The notes: generated from the letters alone by a model not told the origin. A stretch of DNA of 64,000 nt from Cherax quadricarinatus (GCF_038502225.1 NC_091293.1:10695658-10759657), one strand, 5' to 3'; numbered from the stretch's first letter, positions 31,358-42,032 are shown. Numbers and translations are program-made.

Positions 31358-33695
31358 CAGTGGACCCCCGCCTAACATTGGCATCACATAACGTTAAATC
31401 CGCCTAGCGATACATTTTATCGCTAAAATTTTGCCTCGCCTAGCGCTAAAAAACTCTCTCAATGCGATTCGTCCGAGACGCTTCTATGTGCGGCCTGAGC
31501 CAGCCTCACTTGTTCCGCCGGTGGCATTGTTTACAAGCCAGCCTCCGCGGTAACATCCAAGCATACAATCGGAACATTTCGTATTATTACAGCGTTTTTA
31601 GTGATTTCACCTGCAAAATAAGCGACCATGGGCCCCAAGAAAGCTTCTAGTGCCAACCCTACAGGAATAAGGGTGAGAATTACTATGGAGATGAAGAAAG
31701 AGATTATTGCTAAGTATGAAAGTGGAGTGCGTGTCTCCAAGCTGGCCAGGTTGTATAGTAAACCCCAATCAACCATCGCTACTATTGTGGCCAAGAAAAC
31801 GGCAATCAAGGAAGCTGTTCTTGCCAGAGGTGCAACTTCGTTTTCGAAACAGAGATCGCAAGTGATAGATGATGTTGAGAGTCTGTTATTGGTGTGGATA
31901 AATGAAAAACAGATAGCAGGAGATAGCATCTCTCAAGTGATCATAAGTGAAAAGGCTAGGAAGTTGCATGAGGATTTAATTAGAAAAATGCCTGCAACTA
32001 GTGATGATGTGAGTGAGTTTAAGGCCAGCAAAGGTTGGTTTGAGAGATTTAAGAAGCGTAGTGGCACACACAGTGTGATAAGGCATGGTGAGGCTGCCAG
32101 TTCGGACCACAAAGCAGCTGAAAAATATGTGCATGAATTCAAGGAGTACATAGACAGTGAAGGACTGAAACCTGAATAAGTGTTTAATTGTAACGAAACA
32201 GGCCTGTTTTGGAAGAAAATGCCAAGCAGGACCTACATTACTCAGGAGGAAAAGGCACTCCCAGGACATAAGCCTATGAAAGACAGGCTTACTCTGTTAA
32301 TGTGTGCCAATGCTAGTGGTGATTCCAAAGGGAAGCCTTTATTAGTGTATCACCCTGAAACTCCCAAAGCGTTCAGGCAAAAGAATATCCTCAAGGCTAA
32401 TTTGTGTGTGCTGTGGAGGGCAAACAGTAAGGCATGGGTCACTAAGGACTTTTTCTATGACTCGTTACACCAAGCATTTGCCCCCAATGTGAAAAATTAA
32501 CTAATTGAAAAGAAATTAGATCTTAAGTGCCTCCTGGTGTTAGACAATGCCCCTGGTCATCCTACAGACTTGGGAGAGCGACTTTGTGGGGACATGAGCT
32601 TCATTAAGGTCAAGTTTTTGCCTCCTAATACCACTCCTCTCCTGCAGCCCATGGACCAGCAGGTCATTTCCAACTTCAAAAAACTGTACACAAAAGCTCT
32701 GTTTGAAAGGTGCTTTGTAGTGACCTCAGAAACTCAATTGACTAAAGAGTTTTGGAGAGATAACTTTAATATCCTCAATTGTGTAAACCTTATAGGTATG
32801 GCTTGGGAGGAAGTGACTAAGAGGACCTTGAACTCTGCTTGGAAGAAACTGTGGCCAGAATGTGTAGACCAAAGGGATTTTGAAGGATTTGAGGCTAACC
32901 CTGAGAGGCATATGCCAGTTGAGGAATCAATTGTGGCATTGGAGATGCCCTTGGGGTTGGAGGTTAGTGGGGAGGATGTGGAAGAGTTGGTGGAGGAGAA
33001 CAATGAAGAACTCACCACTGATGAACTGCTAGATCATCTTCAACAGCAAGAGGCCACACCTGAGGAAACTGCTTCGGAGGAGGGGAGAGAGAAATTGAAG
33101 AAGTTGCCTACTTCAAAGATTAAGGAAATCTGTGCAAAGTGGCTTGAAGTGCAAACCTTTATGGATGAAAATCACCCTCAGACAGTTATTGCAAGCTGTT
33201 TTGGCAACCTGTACACTGACAGTGTTGTGAACCACATTAGGAAAGTCATAAAGGAACGAGAGGTACAGACCTCTTTGGACAGATATGTTGTGCGATAGAA
33301 GTCCAGTGACTCTGAAGCTGGTCCTAGTGGCATTAAAAGAAGAAGGGAAGTAACCCCGGAAAAGGACTTGACACCTCAAGTCCTAATGGAAGGGGATTCC
33401 CCTTTTAAACACTAAGACCATCAACACTCGCCCCTCCTCCCATCCCATCAATCACCACCAGATCTTCAATAAAGGTAAGTGCCATGTAACTGTGCATGTC
33501 TTCTTCAGTTTGTGTATATTAAAATTAATATTTCATGTGGTAAAAAAATTTGTTTTTTTCATAATTTTGGGTGTCTTGCACGGATTAATTTGATTTCCAT
33601 TATTTCTTATGGGGAAAATTAATTCGCCTAACGATAATTTCGCCTAACGTTGAGCTCTCAGGAACGGATTAATAGCGTTATGCGAGGGTCCACTG
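31358..33695 (+). mobile_element. Full-length Tigger, CCTAACG subfamily
   Basis: A 2338-bp element, TA at 31356-31357 and 33696-33697, ends CAGTGGACCCCCGCCTAACA and TTATGCGAGGGTCCACTG. Subterminal words here are CGCCTAACG or CGCCTAGCG (31387-31450 and 33624-33655), distinct from the CATAACG words of the copy at 21059. It is inserted in the noncoding element at 29616-34016. Confidence 0.93.
31628..33415 (+). pseudogene. Tigger transposase, three stops and a catalytic substitution
   Basis: Start ATG at 31628 in GACCATGG, natural stop at 33413-33415, 595 codons in a single frame without indels. Nonsense codons replace Gln before VFNC (near 32177), Tyr after NVKN (near 32498) and Gln after RYVVR (near 33296). 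The first catalytic Asp is Asn (FNCNETG). The other two are kept (LVLDNAPGH, PMDQQVISNFK). The DNA-binding domains are complete. The pattern of point changes without frameshifts suggests moderate age. Confidence 0.92.
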
Positions 33696-34231
33696 TATTG
33701 GCATCATGAGTAGAGAGAGACTTAGCGATTTTAATGTGTACCTGCACACCAGCACAGTGCATAAGTATATTTATGTACAGGTTCACATAAGTATAATTAT
33801 CAGAGTACTTATAAAATATGCAGTAACTTTAAAACACTTAAAATTTTGGAAAGTTTCCTGACATAATTGATGTGGTCACGGAAAATGTAAACAAACCGGG
33901 TGAGGGGCACCGTATTTGAAAGACCGCTTGCTGTATAGCAAATTTTGGTCATAATTTGACATTGCCGTATTAGCGGGACGCCATAAGGTGAAACGCCGTA
34001 AAGCGGGGCCTTACTGTAAATGCATGTGTAGTGTGACCTAAGTGTAAGTAGAAGTAGCAAGACGTACCTGTAATCTTGTATGTTTACAAGACGGACAAAA
34101 GACACCAGCAATCCTACCATCATGTAAAACAATTACAGGCTTTCGTTTCACACTCACTTGGTAGGATGGTAGTACCTCTCTGGGTGGTGCTGTCTGCCAA
34201 CCTACTTCTACAATAAAGATAATATTATTAT

Positions 34232-34498
34232 TAAAATAGCTAAGAATCTGGTCAACTGGAATAATGTAATTGGCCTAAAATGGGAGTCAAGGTGGGCAAA
34301 ATCACCGATGCGTAAATATCATGACACAGCAAAATTCACGAGTGTAATTTTGTCAGTTTTCCATCAAATTTCTCTGTTTTATTATCTTCAGAAAAAAAGA
34401 CTGCCATTTCATAAGAAAAAATAACAAAAATTTTTTTGAAAATTCTTGGACCCTGTGGACAAGTTTCAGATTGGGGGTCTGGACCATGAAAAGGTTAA
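34232..34498. repeat. piggyBac-family TTAA MITE fragment
   Basis: Matches one end of the 1.07-kb MITEs (ATAGCTAAGAATCTGGTCAA, AATAATGTAATTGGCC, a TTTCATAAGAAAAAATAA tract) and ends in AAAAGGTTAA. The other end is absent. Confidence 0.75.
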
Positions 34499-34513
34499 AA
34501 AGTAATTACTATA

Positions 34514-34716
34514 CAGTGGACCCCCGCATAACGATTACCTCCGAATGCGACCAATTATGTAATTGTATTTATGTAAGTGCGTTTGTACGTGTATGTTTGG
34601 GGGTCTGAAATAGACTAATCTACTTCACAGTATTCCTTATGGGAATAAATTCGGTCAGTACTGGCACCTGAACATACTTATGGAGTGAAAAAATATCGTT
34701 AACCGGGGGTCCACTG
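34514..34716. mobile_element. 203-bp Tigger-type MITE, copy 3
   Basis: Same length and ends as the copies at 3838 and 20641, with TA at 34512-34513 and 34717-34718. It lies about 175 bp upstream of the host exon at 34892. Confidence 0.94.
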
Positions 34717-34891
34717 TAGTTCTTATAACTTTTTTTTTTTTTACATGCCCAGTAAAGCCTTTTCCTTTAAATATTTACCTTGTAGAACCACATTATTTTT
34801 TTTTTTTTTTGTAAGGAGAATATATATTGAATATGTTATGACTTGCAGGTTTTTATTAATAAATGTTTGCCTTTTTTTTTTTTTTTAATAG

Positions 34892-34994
34892 ACCAAAGGA
34901 CAAGAGGGAAATTCAAGCATCGATTAGGACAACAACAGAGAAAAATACGATATTAACAAGATTAAACTCAGAACTCAATCAAGAATTAGCTGAG
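34892..34994 (+). CDS. Host internal exon, coiled-coil protein (unrecognised)
   Basis: A long T tract followed by AATAG at 34891 is the acceptor, and GAG|GTAAGT at 34995 is a strong donor. The 103 bases consist of one leftover base plus 34 codons, PKDKREIQASIRTTTEKNTI followed by LTRLNSELNQELAE, a helical charged sequence with leucine/isoleucine spacing fitting a coiled coil. The exon ends in phase 0, which matches the start of the exon at 61841. The other frames contain stops or break the phase. It has no resemblance to any transposon in the window. I do not recognise the gene. Confidence 0.72.
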
Positions 34995-35099
34995 GTAAGT
35001 TTTATTACTAGCTTGTGAGCCCTAAAGCTCAAGTCTGTTTATTATCACAATCATGAATTTTCCTCATTTTGTTTTACCCACCTCAAGATAAGCCTTTTT

Positions 35100-35860
35100 C
35101 TGTTTTTGTTAAGACACTGGCTGTTTGTCCCTGAGGTAGGGTGACTCCCAAACAACAGGAAGTATTTTCTCCACTTCTTCACTATCTTGGCAGAGGAATG
35201 GAACAGACTGTCCGCACATGTCAAAGCCAGTCATAGCATGAACCAGTTCAAGAAGAGTGCCAAAAGGTGTCTGATGAATGTAGCTACAGAAAGGGAGGGG
35301 AATGATTTTCTATTTTTTAGCTAACATACGTGTAAATTTTACCTTATTCCTAGTAATGACCCTCGTATTGTAGATAGTCTTAATGACCTTGGTGTAGTAG
35401 ATAGTCTTTTTAGTATGATAATAAGATGTTATCTTCATTGTAGAATAATAAGAAAATATTATAACCTTTATATTATAATAATAAGGTAAAAGGACCCCAA
35501 TGGAAATAAGTCACTCTGTCTGACTTTTTTGGGTTATCCCAGGTTCTCTACACACATGCTGCTATGTATGATAATTCTATGTAACTGTATTTGTGTATAC
35601 CTGAATAAACTTACTTACTTACACTAATGCTACAGTTTAGATTCTCTGGTTTCACTGAATGCCTTCATAAATGTTGCCTTGCTCACACTTTAACAGCATG
35701 TTATGTAATAAAATCCACTTGCCTCCACTCCTATCAAACATGCTCACACATGCCTGATGGATGACCAAAAATTTCCTTTACCCCCTTCCTCCAACCTTTC
35801 CTAGGATGACTCCATCCCTCCTTTCCTCTGCTACCCTAATGACCTCCAAACCATTATGAT
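35100..35860 (-). repeat. RTE 3'-end fragment split by a Jockey-like LINE 3' end
   Basis: 35100-35180 carries the RTE 3' signature (GAGGTAGGGTGAC on the plus strand), and 35636-35860 carries the end of the RTE tail domain on the minus strand (CACTCCTATCAAACATGCTC and neighbouring text). Between them, in plus orientation, 35181-35635 encodes the C-terminal helix of a Jockey/Daphne-like ORF2 (EWNRLSAHVKASHSMNQFKK) and a 3' UTR ending in a TTAC tail at about 35620. So a second LINE 3' end inserted into an RTE fragment. Confidence 0.75.
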
Positions 35861-36574
35861 TATTGCTGCTTGCATCCCTCGAACAAGTACATTGTATTGC
35901 ATCCTGTGATGAATTAGATGCATGCACAACACTTTGTTGATTTTTATTGCCAGGATGTTTCACCTGCACACGAGTCGTCTTCGGTCAAATACAGAGGCGA
36001 CATGTTTAGCCTGAGGCTAATAGACTGACCATCTTCAATCAAGACTAAGGGATTGAATGCCATCTGTTGAGACTAAGGGACTGAACAACTCAAAATTACT
36101 TCTCCATGTCTTCTACAGTCTCCACTATGTTTTTCACCACTATATTTGAAGAAGAATGCTGTCCATCTGAAAAATTTTGTCAATACAGATACCCAACTGT
36201 TGCATATACTCTTCCACTTTTTTTCATATTCTGATTACATTCTTTCTTGGTACTCTGATTTTATTACTATTGTCTACATCTGGCACTTTATATTTTTCTG
36301 TCTTACTCTGTATACTATCTTATAAAATGCTAAAACTTGTATAGTTTTAGTTTATAGTTTTATTAGTCACTACCAGAGACAGCATAAAACCACTGGGCAG
36401 TTTAAAAATTTTGATAATTTTAACAGAAGGCAACACACTCCGAGCTCGGGTAGGTAGAGATTTGATACTGTACCCCACATGAGACTAGGGCAAATACTTG
36501 AATAGCAGACATGGGTAACTGGGAACATACTTCAGTGGGTCGGATAGTTCCATAGTGGAAGGAAGCAAAGAGTG

Positions 36575-37570
36575 ATTGTCCAGGAAGAGTAACAAGCTAG
36601 ATACCACCATGATCAGTATTAGGACATGTGCTCTTTCTGGTTTATGTGAAAACATATCAAATGGAATAGTCAGATGTAACTCTATTTGCTGATGTCAAAC
36701 TAATGAGGAGAATACAAACTGATGAGGACAGAAAAAAGCTACAATAAGATCTAGATCAGGGTTGGGCAGCCCTTAGCACGCATGCCAAACCTGGCACGCC
36801 AATAGCTTCTTTCTGGCAAGCTAACCTCTGGTCTCGTCTTGCAATACAAAAAATATTGCAACATTTATCACGTATCCAATCCAAGAAAAGTGGGGAAATA
36901 GTCCCCATATATTTCAAGAGATTTTGTATGAAAGATATGGCCGACTTTGGCATGCACACTTAAAAAGGTTGCCCACCCCTGATCTAGACAAACTGCAGGT
37001 TTGGTCAGATAAGTGGCAGCTTGAATTAATCTTCAAAAAATGCAAGGTTATGAAGTTTGGGGAAGGGGCCAGCAGACTAGATATGGAGTATACTTAGGAC
37101 AGAGGCTGCAGACCTCGTTCAAAGAAGGATCTGGGAGTAAGCATAGTTTCTAATATATCGCTAGTGGCTCACACCATCTGAATATCCTCTGTAGCCCATG
37201 CTTACCTGGCAAATTGGAAAGTGGTCTTCAGAATTACAGCCGAGTTTCTCCTGGTTTGTTATATAACATATGTCATGCCCATCTTGAGTATACAGCACCA
37301 ATATGGAATCTGCACTTTAAAAAAACATGTTACAAAACTGGAAAGAGTGCAGAAATATGCAGTAAGTCCTGATGTAATAGGCGTGAACTACGAGGAGAGG
37401 CTGATGAAATTGAACCGAAAGATAATAGAGGACAAAAGAACCAGGGAGGAACATAGCAATATACACAATACCCGGTGTGAGAGCATTTGCGTTAATGTAT
37501 GTGGGAACATACCCACATGCTTTCTCTCTTATCACAAGGTGAGAACTTGCTTTTTTAATGCTGTCCTATA
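36575..37570 (+). pseudogene. Jockey-like reverse transcriptase fragment
   Basis: Frames in order show SVLGHVLFLVYV, then a catalytic motif reduced to LFADVKL (one Asp deleted from FADD), LDKLQVWSDKWQLE, KVMKFGEGASRLDMEY, and a C-terminal stretch YLKKHVTKLERVQ-like (37317 onward) with NYEERLMKLNRK. It has several stops and frameshifts, is interrupted by a 225-bp hAT MITE, and has no endonuclease. Confidence 0.8.
36757..36981. mobile_element. 225-bp hAT MITE
   Basis: Ends CAGGGTTGGGCAGCC and GGTTGCCCACCCCTG, the classic hAT terminal type, flanked by ATCTAGAT and ATCTAGAC (7 of 8 bases equal). It inserted within the Jockey-like reverse transcriptase between the codons for DLD and KLQVW. Confidence 0.88.
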
Positions 37571-37629
37571 AGAATACAGGGATTTAGAAATACATTGGCT
37601 AGTCAATCCTGTACTCTCAACCGTTTTGA

Positions 37630-38430
37630 TTGTCCGTCACATGCAACTATGTCATGAGCTCAGCTCACTCAGATAAGCTGTGAGTGGTAAATTTTGGCCT
37701 AGATATGAGGGAATGGGTCTGCACAGTGAGAGTGCTCAGTATAAAAAAAATCTTGCCTCACATGGTGCATGATGGGAAAAGCAAAAACCTGCATTTGTGT
37801 TTGGTTAAAAATAGCAACCTTGAGATGTTTTCTAGGATCTTTATGGCTTCATTGGCTGTTTCGTCATATCACTTGATAGGATGGAATAAAGATGATTTTA
37901 GTTGGTTCCAGGACCAGAAGTAGCTTGAAATCATCCTCTAAAGTAATGGAAATATTTGATTTTTGCTGATAATCCTGAGGATAGTCGAGGCTTTCACTTC
38001 ACCTTCGGGTGGATTTTTGCTAGGTCACATTCAATTATTGGGACTTTGTGAACCATGACAAATCATTCCTGGTTTTATTTAATATTAGTACTAGTGTAAA
38101 TCTTCGTTTTGTTGTGTGATGATGAATTCAAAATGGAAGGCAAATGTGTTATAGGAAAGACACGGGGACATGATTATTGCACAGAGGAAATGCTTTAGTT
38201 ATTACTAACTTGCTAGAATGGAAGGCACACTAGTGACATAGCTAAGAATTCAGTCACATTAATCAGTGGAATTGGCTTAAAATAGGGCTCAAAATCAGCA
38301 AAATTGCTAATGTGTAAAATGCACCCAGACCTCTAACTTTGCCTGTGTAATTTTGTGAGTTTTTGATCAAATTTTTTATTTTTGGTGTAATTACTTTCAG
38401 GAGAAGATTCACCATTTCAGAAGAAACCTG
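37630..38430. repeat. Old copy of the piggyBac-family TTAA MITE
   Basis: Follows the internal landmarks of the MITE (CATGAGCTCAGCTCACTCAG, CTAGATATGAGGGAATGGGT, TTGATAGGATGGA, ATTCAAAATGGAA, AAAATAGGGCTCAAA) with many changes. Neither terminus is clear. Confidence 0.72.
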
Positions 38431-38645
38431 ACTGTAAACAGATAATACATATTACCAGTTAGAAGCCTCTACTTCTGTCCCACAGTATATCACCTACTTG
38501 GTTCGATATATCATACCACTTTTATAAATTAATTAAATACACTGCCATTATACCTTTACCATATTTTCTCATATATAGTTGTATCCTTGATACAAAATAC
38601 CAGTTGGGATACCTCCTTTACAATTCAGTATTATCTTTCCCTTAA

Positions 38646-38925
38646 CCCTTAAACGGTCCAAACGTATATATACGTTCACTCGCGTAGCGCCCCAAATTTT
38701 TTGAGGGAAAAAAATCTTTTCTTTTAAAAGGAAAAAAGAGCATATGGTACCCAGGCATCCCCAATTATTTTAATATGGCACACAGTGAGTGCGCACACCC
38801 ATTCTCTCATGTCTAGGGGACTCAGGCTTATTATGGCAATGTTGAATGAATGACAAAGAAAACGTATATATACGTTTGGGGCGCTACACGCATGAACGTA
38901 TATATACATTTGGACCGTTTAAGGG
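38646..38925. mobile_element. 280-bp TTAA MITE with long inverted repeats
   Basis: Flanked by TTAA at 38642-38645 and 38926-38929. The termini are inverted repeats of about 45 bp with few mismatches, starting CCCTTAAACGGTCCAAA and containing the palindrome ACGTATATATACGT and the word GTAGCGCC. It is noncoding. The TTAA target and CCCTT start suggest a piggyBac-type transposase, but the sequence is distinct from the 1.07-kb family. Confidence 0.9.
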
Positions 38926-39070
38926 TTAATTATCCAGCAGGAGTAGCTAATTACCATACACATGGGAACAGCTCCATAGGTTTATAATGGAGGGATAACA
39001 CACAAGAATAATACACACACTCAAACAAAAGAAAACTGCCTGGTAAACTTAGGTAGTTCCTGGAGTTGTA

Positions 39071-40939
39071 CAGGTTGGCCATCACAAAGCCGTCAATCGG
39101 TCATCCGATTCCATCAGTTATTCGGCACTAATTTCGGTTAGCATAATTTCAAATTTCCAGGGTCGCCGCACCAACTTACTGGTACTGGTTGGTGGCGCTA
39201 CTTGCTGCATAAGTCATTCCAATTTCTTTTTCTCCATTTTTTGTTATAACCTGCTTGCTTTTAGCCCTAGCCATGGTTCCAACAGATAAAAGAAATGCTT
39301 CTCGTTGTGTAAAGCACATACACAGTACATTGTCCATAAAAGATAAGGTGGTTTTGAAGCAACTGTTGGTTGCCATGAGCTCAGTCTTGTGATGCAGGGG
39401 AATATGCTTTATTATTACACTAATATCAATTCTACGGCTTATTTACTTATCACAGTTGATCTAATATGACATAACAAACAATATAAATAACATAAAAACA
39501 TGGTAAATATTCCAGAATGAATAATACTTGGCATAATACCGAGCGGTTTGACAGAGGTGTGAAGTGGATTGTGAGATACAAGTACCATCCTCCTATCTGT
39601 CTTGGGACATATATGAGAGAAAATGGAGTGTAGTACAGGGTTAACTGTGATATACACTCGTAATGCACCATAAAATAAAAATGTAACAAATAAGCTATTT
39701 TCTTTACATAGATTATCATACATAGCATGTGTGTAAACCTAGGATAACCAAAAAAAAATCATTGACTTTTTTCCTGTACCTGGCTTGGGCTTGCCATATA
39801 TGATTTTTGGTTAATATTTTTTTTCTCTCAGTTGTTTGTTGGGCGCTATCTTATTGAAACTTGGGTAATGTATGATGGAAAGATGCTTCTTAATGTACAC
39901 AGTTGAAAAAAATCTGACAAATAACGGAGTTCACTTCTCAGCCATTAGCCGCCCCTTAGCGGTATACTACTTGTATTTTCATGTGGTTTTCATGGTTGTA
40001 TTCTCATTTTTTGGTCACATTGATAGAATGGAAGATATATTACAGAAAAAGATATGATTTTGATTGGTTTCACAATGAAAAGTACCTTGAAATTGAGCTC
40101 AAACTAGTGGAAATGTTCAATTTTTGTCGTGTTCAAGAGTAAGCAAATGACGTCGCCGTCCAATATGTGTCCAACTGGCCGGTCTGATACACAGTCACGA
40201 ATGGGTTGACATTATTTATACAATTATTACAATAATGCAGTAGTCTACATAACAGTAAATCTTCTAGTTTTTTGTGTGAATAAAAATTCAAAATGGAAAG
40301 CAAGATGGGCCTGGAGACATGACTAATGAACAGAGAAAGTTATTTTAGTGCATTGTTTTTTCTGGACCCTATTTTGAAATTGGCATCTTCAGAAATTTGT
40401 GTGAAATTGGCCAAATTGCCAGTTTCTGACCACTTTATTGGGTAGTTGAAACAGGTGAATGGGCAGTTTCTTGTACTCAGTCAACAGAATAGAAGTAAAT
40501 AAGTAAGTTTATTCAGGTATACACAAATACAGTTACATAGATTATCATACATAACAGCCTTTGTGGAGGACCTAGGATAACCTAAAAAAAGTTAGACAAA
40601 GTGACTTATTTCTATGTAGGTCCTTGAAGACCATCGTGTAGTCAATGGGCTTTAACACACAATAAATCAGCTAGCCATTTTGTATAACAAACCAGAAACA
40701 AGAACAGATCTTACAAGAACCCTTGCAAGATATGTTCTTGCAAGAGTTGCACTGACATGAAGGTTCAGTGCAATGCTTGTATAAACCTTGCTGAATTTAA
40801 ACAGCAAAATGGCTATGAGTTTGGTAGACTGGAACAGTGGAATGGGCCAAAAATGGCGCGTAAATTGGGTAATCCAGCAAAGTCACTAATCCAGCACCCT
40901 ACAGGTCATGATGATGCCGGATTTGTGATGGCCGACCTG
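39071..40939 (+). mobile_element. TA-flanked Tigger-like element (CAGGTTGGCCATC type)
   Basis: Ends CAGGTTGGCCATCACAAAGC and, inverted, CAGGTCGGCCATCACAAATC, with TA at 39069-39070 and 40940-40941. The plus strand encodes only an N-terminal helix-turn-helix remnant near 39273-39390 (STLSIKDKVVLKQL). It is filled with other repeats: an unclassified one (39411-39535), a piggyBac MITE fragment (about 39950-40497) and Jockey-like tails (39715-39760, 40497-40640). Confidence 0.8.
39273..39390 (+). pseudogene. Tigger/jerky N-terminal helix-turn-helix remnant
   Basis: Starts MVPTDKRNASRCVKHIHSTL and continues SIKDKVVLKQLL, resembling the first helix of CENP-B/jerky-type DNA-binding domains in a Tigger family different from the MGPKK one. 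The frame breaks after about 38 codons. Confidence 0.6.
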
Positions 40940-41355
40940 TATTAGCTTTGCTCATTTTCTCTGAAGGAATGACCAGCCCATTTTCTATGGAATCAATAAA
41001 CAGTAACTGCATCAAACACATGTTTCCCTCAAGCCTTACTACAGTTAGTTTATTTAATTAGTTTTAATTTAGATTTTGAGTATACAGTGGACCCCCGCAT
41101 ACCGTACGCATCGCATACCGTACAATCCGCATACCGGACGCTTCTATCGCAAAAATTTTGCCTTGCATACCGCCCAAAAACCTGCTCACCGCCCTTCGTC
41201 CGAGACGCGTCCAATGTGTGGCCTGAGCCACGCTCACATGTTCCGCCGGTGGCATTGTTTACCAGCCAGCCTCCGCGGTAACATCCAAGCATACAATCGG
41301 AACATTTCGTATTATTACAGTGTTTTTGGTGATTTTTTCTGGAAAATGAGTGACC

Positions 41356-42018
41356 ATGGGCCCCAAGAAAGCTTCTAGTGCCAACCCTACAGCAATAAGG
41401 GTGAGAATTACTATAGAGATGAAGAAAAAGATCATTGATAAGTGTGAAAGTGGAGTGCGTGTCTCCGAGCTGGCCAGGTTGTATAATAAACCCCAATCAA
41501 CCATCGCTACTATTGGTGGTACAGCTGCTGCTGCTGCTGTACCACCATCAGCTGCTGCTGCACTGTCAGCTGCTGCTGCTGTTGTACCACCGTCAGCTGC
41601 TGCTGCTGCTGTAGTACCGTCTGCTGCTGCTGTAGCATCGTCTGCTGCTGCTGTAGCATCATCTGCTGCTGCTGTAGCATCGTCTGTTGCTGCTGTAGCA
41701 TCGTCTGCTGCTGCTGTAGCATCGTCTGTTGCTGCTGTAGCATCGTCTGTTGCTGCTGTAGCATCGTCTGCTGCTGCTGTAGCATCGTCTGTTGCTGCTG
41801 TAGCATCGTCTGTTGCTGCTGTACCACCGTCAGCTGCTGCTGCTGCTGTAGCACCATTGTTGGTGTGGCTTATTGAGAATACCAAGAAACAATTAACCCC
41901 AGAGGATTTGCCACCCAGGATAACCCAAAAAAGTCAGTGTCATCGAAGACTGTCTAACTTATTTCCATTGGGGTCCTTAATCTTGTCTCCCAGGATGCAA
42001 CCCACACCAGTCGACTAA
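41356..42018 (+). pseudogene. Tigger transposase remnant with an in-frame alanine-rich repeat
   Basis: From the ATG in GACCATGG, about 53 codons follow the Tigger N-terminus through the helix-turn-helix (RITIEMKKKIIDKCESGVRV, NKPQSTIATI). About 115 codons of Ala/Val/Ser-rich repeat follow, then LLVW, which matches the next Tigger block. The frame stays open through a fused repeat piece to a stop at 42016-42018. A later Tigger piece (42040-42264) lies in another frame. There is no DDE domain, so it cannot be a transposase. Confidence 0.75.
41515..41857. repeat. 21-bp minisatellite (GCTGCTGCTGTAGCATCGTCT)
   Basis: About nine near-identical units of 21 bp (varying at GCT/GTT and one G/A), flanked by shorter GCTGCTGCT/GTACCACC units. 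In the transposase frame each unit encodes seven residues of the AAAVASS type. The repeat is a multiple of three throughout and replaces about 30 transposase codons. Confidence 0.92.
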
Positions 42019-42032
42019 CACCCAGGTGAACA
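41866..42032 (-). repeat. SINE 3'-half fragment
   Basis: Minus-strand match to the body of the SINE at 42790-43072 (CCATTGGGGTCCT, GGATGCAACCCACACC, AGTCGACTAACACCCAG) plus a piece of a Jockey-like tail (GGATAACCCAAAAAAGTCAG). It is wedged between two Tigger segments. Confidence 0.7.

Larger units (their letters stand above)
29616..34016. mobile_element. Noncoding TA-flanked DNA transposon (CAGTAGGGCCCC type)
   Basis: Ends CAGTAGGGCCCCACTTATA and, inverted, CAGTAAGGCCCCGCTTTACG, with TA at 29614-29615 and 34017-34018. It interrupts the 5' UTR of RTE copy E, whose leader resumes at 34019. Excluding the nested Tigger (31358-33695), about 2.06 kb is its own. It has no transposase. Three diverged copies of a segment containing TTAAGTTAG, GGCATTAAAAACACA and CTTAAAATAT lie at about 29708-29885, 29933-30075 and 30392-30556. 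It is probably non-autonomous, mariner/pogo-like by its TA target (inference). Confidence 0.82.
19263..34211 (-). mobile_element. RTE-like LINE copy E, full length, swollen by nested insertions
   Basis: The poly(T) at 19262 onward is its tail and its leader ends at 34211. The 9-bp direct repeat AATAAAGAT at 19254-19262 and 34212-34220 is the target duplication, showing that the two distant pieces are one insertion. Removing four inserts (20641-20843, 21059-23397, 23658-28028, 29616-34016 and their target duplications) leaves about 3.6 kb, the expected size of the element. The leader at 34019-34211 is the fullest 5' UTR in the window. Confidence 0.92.

Noticed and set aside
31528..31929. Minus-strand open frames of about 80-130 codons opposite every Tigger transposase
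   Set aside because: The same shadow frame appears opposite each Tigger copy and reflects codon bias of the real plus frame. It has no independent features.
35778..35969. Small proteins from isolated open frames between 35.7 and 39.7 kb
   Set aside because: All are below 100 codons, lie in repeat remnants or AT-rich intron, and have no splice or start context.
41515..41857. Possible CRISPR-like or satellite array
   Set aside because: Units are contiguous, without spacers, and lie inside a eukaryotic transposon. It is a coding minisatellite.
41259..41885. Alanine/threonine-rich and glutamine-rich open frames over 41.3-41.9 kb on the minus strand
   Set aside because: They are translations of the 21-bp minisatellite in other frames. 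Period-3 repeats are open in several frames by construction.
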